Source of the DNA: DAIRET01 sp036795455
Lineage (GTDB): Bacteria > Bacteroidota > Ignavibacteria > Ignavibacteriales > Ignavibacteriaceae
Assembly: GCA_036795455.1 (NCBI GenBank)
Contig: DAIRET010000133.1
Span: 1-8,294 of the forward strand
Reading direction: 5' to 3'
Length of the DNA: 8,294 bases
Each line of letters begins with the position of its first letter. The first letter of the stretch is position 1. The notes below the pieces were generated by a model that searched no databases, was not told the DNA's origin, and worked only from the letters and a program-made list of their open reading frames with translations. Of this stretch, positions 6,429 to 8,294 are shown piece after piece. A program made the position numbers and the translations under genes.

Positions 6429-7040
6429 ATGGAATACTATGAGCTCCACCCTGTAACACCACAACTCAGGTATATTAATAAAGCTGTTGAAGTGTTAAAA
6501 AACGGCGGTATTATTATTTACCCCACCGATACCGTATACGGATTAGGATGTGATATTTTTAATAAAGAAGCGCTCGAGACTCTGTTTTCAATTAAGCATG
6601 ATTCCGGGACAAAACTGATGAGTTTTGTTTGTTCCGATTTGAAAGATATTTCCAACTATGCTAAAGTTTCCGATTATGCTTACCGCACAATGAAAAGGCT
6701 GCTGCCAGGTCCGTATACTTTTATTTTACCTGCTGCAAAAGAGGTTCCTAAAAAACTGTGGAGTAAAAGAAAAACGGTTGGTATTCGGGTTCCTAATCAT
6801 CAAATTGCATTAACCCTTGTGAAAGAACTCGGTAATCCTATTATTAGTACAAGCGTTACAAATAGAATGGGCGAAGTGTTATCCGACCCGAACGAAATTA
6901 AACACATTTTTGCATCACAGGTAGACCTGATGCTTGAAGCAGGACCGCTTAACGGAAAATCTTCAAGTATTATAGACCTTAGCGATGAAGTCCCGGAAGT
7001 AATTAGAGAAGGAGCCGGGGATATTAGTATGTTCGAATAG
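6429..7040 (+). CDS. yciO: YrdC/Sua5-domain protein, YciO type (L-threonylcarbamoyladenylate synthase family)
   Basis: This 203-residue single-domain protein belongs to the YrdC/Sua5/TsaC superfamily, which makes threonylcarbamoyl-AMP from Thr, bicarbonate and ATP for the tRNA t6A37 modification. The whole layout follows E. coli YciO: an ELHPVTPQLRYINKAVEVL opening (5-23), YPTDTVYGLGCD (31-42, Thr/ATP pocket), LLPGPYTFIL (91-100), KRKTVGIRVP (113-122) and VIREGAGDI (191-199). The TSAN motif normal in TsaC/Sua5 is replaced by TSVTNRMG (141-148), again as in YciO. E. coli YciO does not substitute for TsaC in vivo, so the true role may differ. There is no Sua5 C-terminal domain. The start at ATG 6429 is supported by AAAGGA six bases upstream. 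It is a single-gene unit: a 350-base non-coding gap precedes it and a strong terminator follows 21 bases after the stop. Confidence 0.88.
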   Translation: MEYYELHPVTPQLRYINKAVEVLKNGGIIIYPTDTVYGLGCDIFNKEALETLFSIKHDSGTKLMSFVCSDLKDISNYAKVSDYAYRTMKRLLPGPYTFILPAAKEVPKKLWSKRKTVGIRVPNHQIALTLVKELGNPIISTSVTNRMGEVLSDPNEIKHIFASQVDLMLEAGPLNGKSSSIIDLSDEVPEVIREGAGDISMFE

Positions 7041-7061
7041 AATGAATAAAATATCTATTTC

Positions 7062-7086
7062 AAAGGGCGGGAAACCGCCCTTTTTT
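7062..7086 (+). terminator. Rho-independent terminator after the YciO-like gene
   Basis: AAAGGGCGG (7062-7070) pairs perfectly with CCGCCCTTT (7075-7083) around a GAAA tetraloop and runs into six T (7081-7086). It begins 21 bases after the stop codon. It lies between convergent genes. Read on the minus strand the stem is followed by only a short T run (TTTG), so any action on the CPBP protease transcript would be weaker. Confidence 0.9.
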
Positions 7087-7115
7087 ATATCTGGGATATG
7101 AACGTTTCACAAAAT

Positions 7116-8021
7116 CTATAAACTCCTCGGTTGAATCCCATTTCCCCGGGTTTTTCCATGTTTCCGTTTGTGCTTATATAATGTATAACCGGTTATTGCT
7201 GCAAGTAAAACAGTCATAACTATCGAATCTTCAGGACCAAACTCGGAACCGGTTACTAAATTGTGATTACTATACTCCAGCTTAAACAACGGATTAGTAT
7301 ATCTTTGCCCGCTGATAGGATAATTAAATAACCACAAGAAATAGTTCCACCCGAAATGGAACCCGAGCGGTAACCATATGCTGTTATAATTTATACAAAG
7401 GATTGATAAAAAAGCACCGGCAAGAAAAATATTTATAAAAGAAAGCGGTGAAATATCCGGGCGTAGCGAATGCGCCAAACTAAATAGAAGTGAACTTAGA
7501 ATAACTGCTGTAACCGTATTATAATGCTTTTCAAATGTTCTTAATATATAACCGCGGTACATTATTTCCTCGTGGGCTACAAGCAACAGTATCCCTATCA
7601 TTAAAATTATAATGTACAGAATCAAACTTGTAAATGAACTATAATTAATAATCAATTGAGTATTACTTAGAACCAAATTCAAAATTGTAAAAAGGATAAC
7701 TATAAGAAGCGCTATAGCAGCACCTGCGTTAAATTTTTTTGAATATTTATCGAATGTAAGTCTTATGTAAACCCATCCGGTTTTTTCAATAAATTTTAAG
7801 AAAATGGCGGTTATTACTACAGCTACTAAAAAAATTGCAAAACCGGTTGATAAAAACCAGGGTTCGTTTAATCCGCGCCCGTCCAGCTCCGACCAATAAC
7901 TTCTTGATACCGAAGCAAGCGGCAGAATAACAATCCTTTGAAACAACTGAACCAGTATAATATAAGAAATTACCTTTACGGCTCCCCATAGCATTGATTT
8001 AACACGATTACTCTTTTCCAT
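7116..8021 (-). CDS. CPBP family intramembrane metalloprotease (CAAX protease / Abi type)
   Basis: A 301-residue multi-pass membrane protein of the CPBP (type II CAAX prenyl endopeptidase, Abi) family. Three catalytic motifs are intact: EEIMYR (151-156, Glu pair plus Arg), FSLAH (180-184) and HFGWN (222-226). Hydrophobic segments lie near residues 13-33, 58-78, 100-118, 131-149, 170-186, 194-212, 215-232 and 266-282, and a basic tail follows from 284. Eukaryotic relatives cut prenylated CAAX proteins; bacterial ones act in peptide maturation, bacteriocin self-immunity or unknown processes, and the substrate here cannot be deduced. The region after motif 3 carries GSEFGPEDS (258-266), a pattern I associate with similar bacterial CPBP proteins. 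The start at 8021 has AAGGAG (8030-8035) eight bases upstream. It is a stand-alone gene convergent with the YciO-like gene, with no bacteriocin gene beside it. Confidence 0.9.
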   Translation of the reverse strand: MEKSNRVKSMLWGAVKVISYIILVQLFQRIVILPLASVSRSYWSELDGRGLNEPWFLSTGFAIFLVAVVITAIFLKFIEKTGWVYIRLTFDKYSKKFNAGAAIALLIVILFTILNLVLSNTQLIINYSSFTSLILYIIILMIGILLLVAHEEIMYRGYILRTFEKHYNTVTAVILSSLLFSLAHSLRPDISPLSFINIFLAGAFLSILCINYNSIWLPLGFHFGWNYFLWLFNYPISGQRYTNPLFKLEYSNHNLVTGSEFGPEDSIVMTVLLAAITGYTLYKHKRKHGKTRGNGIQPRSL

Positions 8022-8029
8022 TTTTTTTA

Positions 8030-8035
8030 CTCCTT
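8030..8035 (-). promoter_or_regulatory. Ribosome binding site of the CPBP protease gene
   Basis: AAGGAG on the minus strand, eight bases before the ATG at 8021, within the 11-mer TATAAGGAGTA also found upstream of the aminotransferase. It fixes the start. Confidence 0.8.
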
Positions 8036-8118
8036 ATAAGTTGAATTCACACATAACATACTTTTTATATAGAAAAGATGCTTAAAAGAGAATACCCTTG
8101 CGGATTACAAAACCCTCT

Positions 8119-8141
8119 GCGTCTTCAAAGACCGAGACACG
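8119..8141. repeat. Small inverted-repeat cluster upstream of the CPBP gene
   Basis: GCGT (8119-8122) can pair with ACGC (8138-8141), with further imperfect pairing of CTTC against GAGAC. A competing near-palindrome, GTCTTCAAAGAC (8121-8132), lies inside. It is in the non-coding 8040-8294 stretch and has no visible gene-related position. It may belong to the same repeat-rich block as the tandem repeat at 8193. Confidence 0.3.
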
Positions 8142-8192
8142 CTGAGTAATTCGCCAAACTTAACCTATAAATCAACAAGAGTCTTTCTCTTG

Positions 8193-8244
8193 CCTGCCCT
8201 TTGGGTTTACCCTTCGGGCCTGTCCTTTGGGTTTACCCTTTGGG
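8193..8244. repeat. Two tandem copies of a 26-bp CCC/GGG-rich repeat
   Basis: Units 8193-8218 and 8219-8244 match at 24 of 26 positions; the differences are C/T transitions at unit positions 5 and 23. A third unit seems to begin at 8245 (CCTGCC) and then diverges into CCACCCTGTGG. Each unit is built from short blocks CCTTTGGG, GGTTTACCC and CCTTYGGG that can fold into alternative small hairpins. All six frames are short or interrupted here, so it is not read as coding. It may be a variable-number tandem repeat or part of a dispersed element that continues past the right edge. Confidence 0.7.
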
Positions 8245-8294
8245 CCTGCCACCCTGTGGTTTGCGAACCTTTAATATAGGTCATACCCCTTCTC

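Noticed and set aside
7116..8021. CPBP protease as part of a bacteriocin-immunity or phage-defence system
   Set aside because: The family includes Abi and immunity proteins, but no small leader-peptide gene, toxin or defence gene lies next to it in the window.
8193..8260. CRISPR-like array at the right end
   Set aside because: The two 26-bp units are directly adjacent with no spacers of unique sequence, so this is a tandem repeat and not a CRISPR array.

Overview
The window is an AT-rich bacterial chromosome segment. It most resembles the Bacteroidetes/Chlorobi/Ignavibacteria (FCB) group, and an Ignavibacteria-like genome is my best guess. The grounds are a DUF2723 (GT117) membrane glycosyltransferase with a TPR-like tail, which is typical of that group; a Bacteroidetes-style -7 box (TATCTTTG) upstream of one gene; and mixed leaders, some with clear Shine-Dalgarno sequences and others with only A-rich tracts. 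This assignment is inference, because there is no rRNA or tRNA in the window.

Layout, left to right. (1) A minus-strand PLP-dependent aminotransferase is cut by the left edge just before its expected Schiff-base lysine. A 19-bp inverted repeat lies in its leader. (2) A minus-strand RluE-type 23S rRNA pseudouridine synthase lies upstream of it. (3) A divergent intergenic region carries an imperfect hairpin and a candidate promoter, followed by a plus-strand run: a 72-residue charged protein of unknown function, the large DUF2723 glycosyltransferase, and a GT9 (heptosyltransferase-like) glycosyltransferase. The GT9 start codon directly follows the T-tract of a terminator. (4) A 350-bp non-coding stretch contains a possible miniature IS-like remnant. 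(5) A plus-strand YciO/YrdC-family gene ends in a strong GAAA-loop terminator. (6) A convergent minus-strand CPBP (CAAX-type) intramembrane protease follows. (7) The right end is a non-coding stretch with two tandem copies of a 26-bp repeat rich in CCC/GGG blocks.

Functionally, the centre is a cell-envelope glycosylation pair (GT117 plus GT9). The flanking genes act on the translation apparatus or are general metabolism: rRNA modification by RluE, possible tRNA t6A-related chemistry by the YciO homologue, an amino-acid transaminase and a membrane protease. I see no defence locus, CRISPR array, prophage or complete mobile element. The window looks largely ordinary. The most distinctive points are the terminator/start-codon junction, the leader palindrome, the possible mini-IS and the DUF2723/GT9 pairing.
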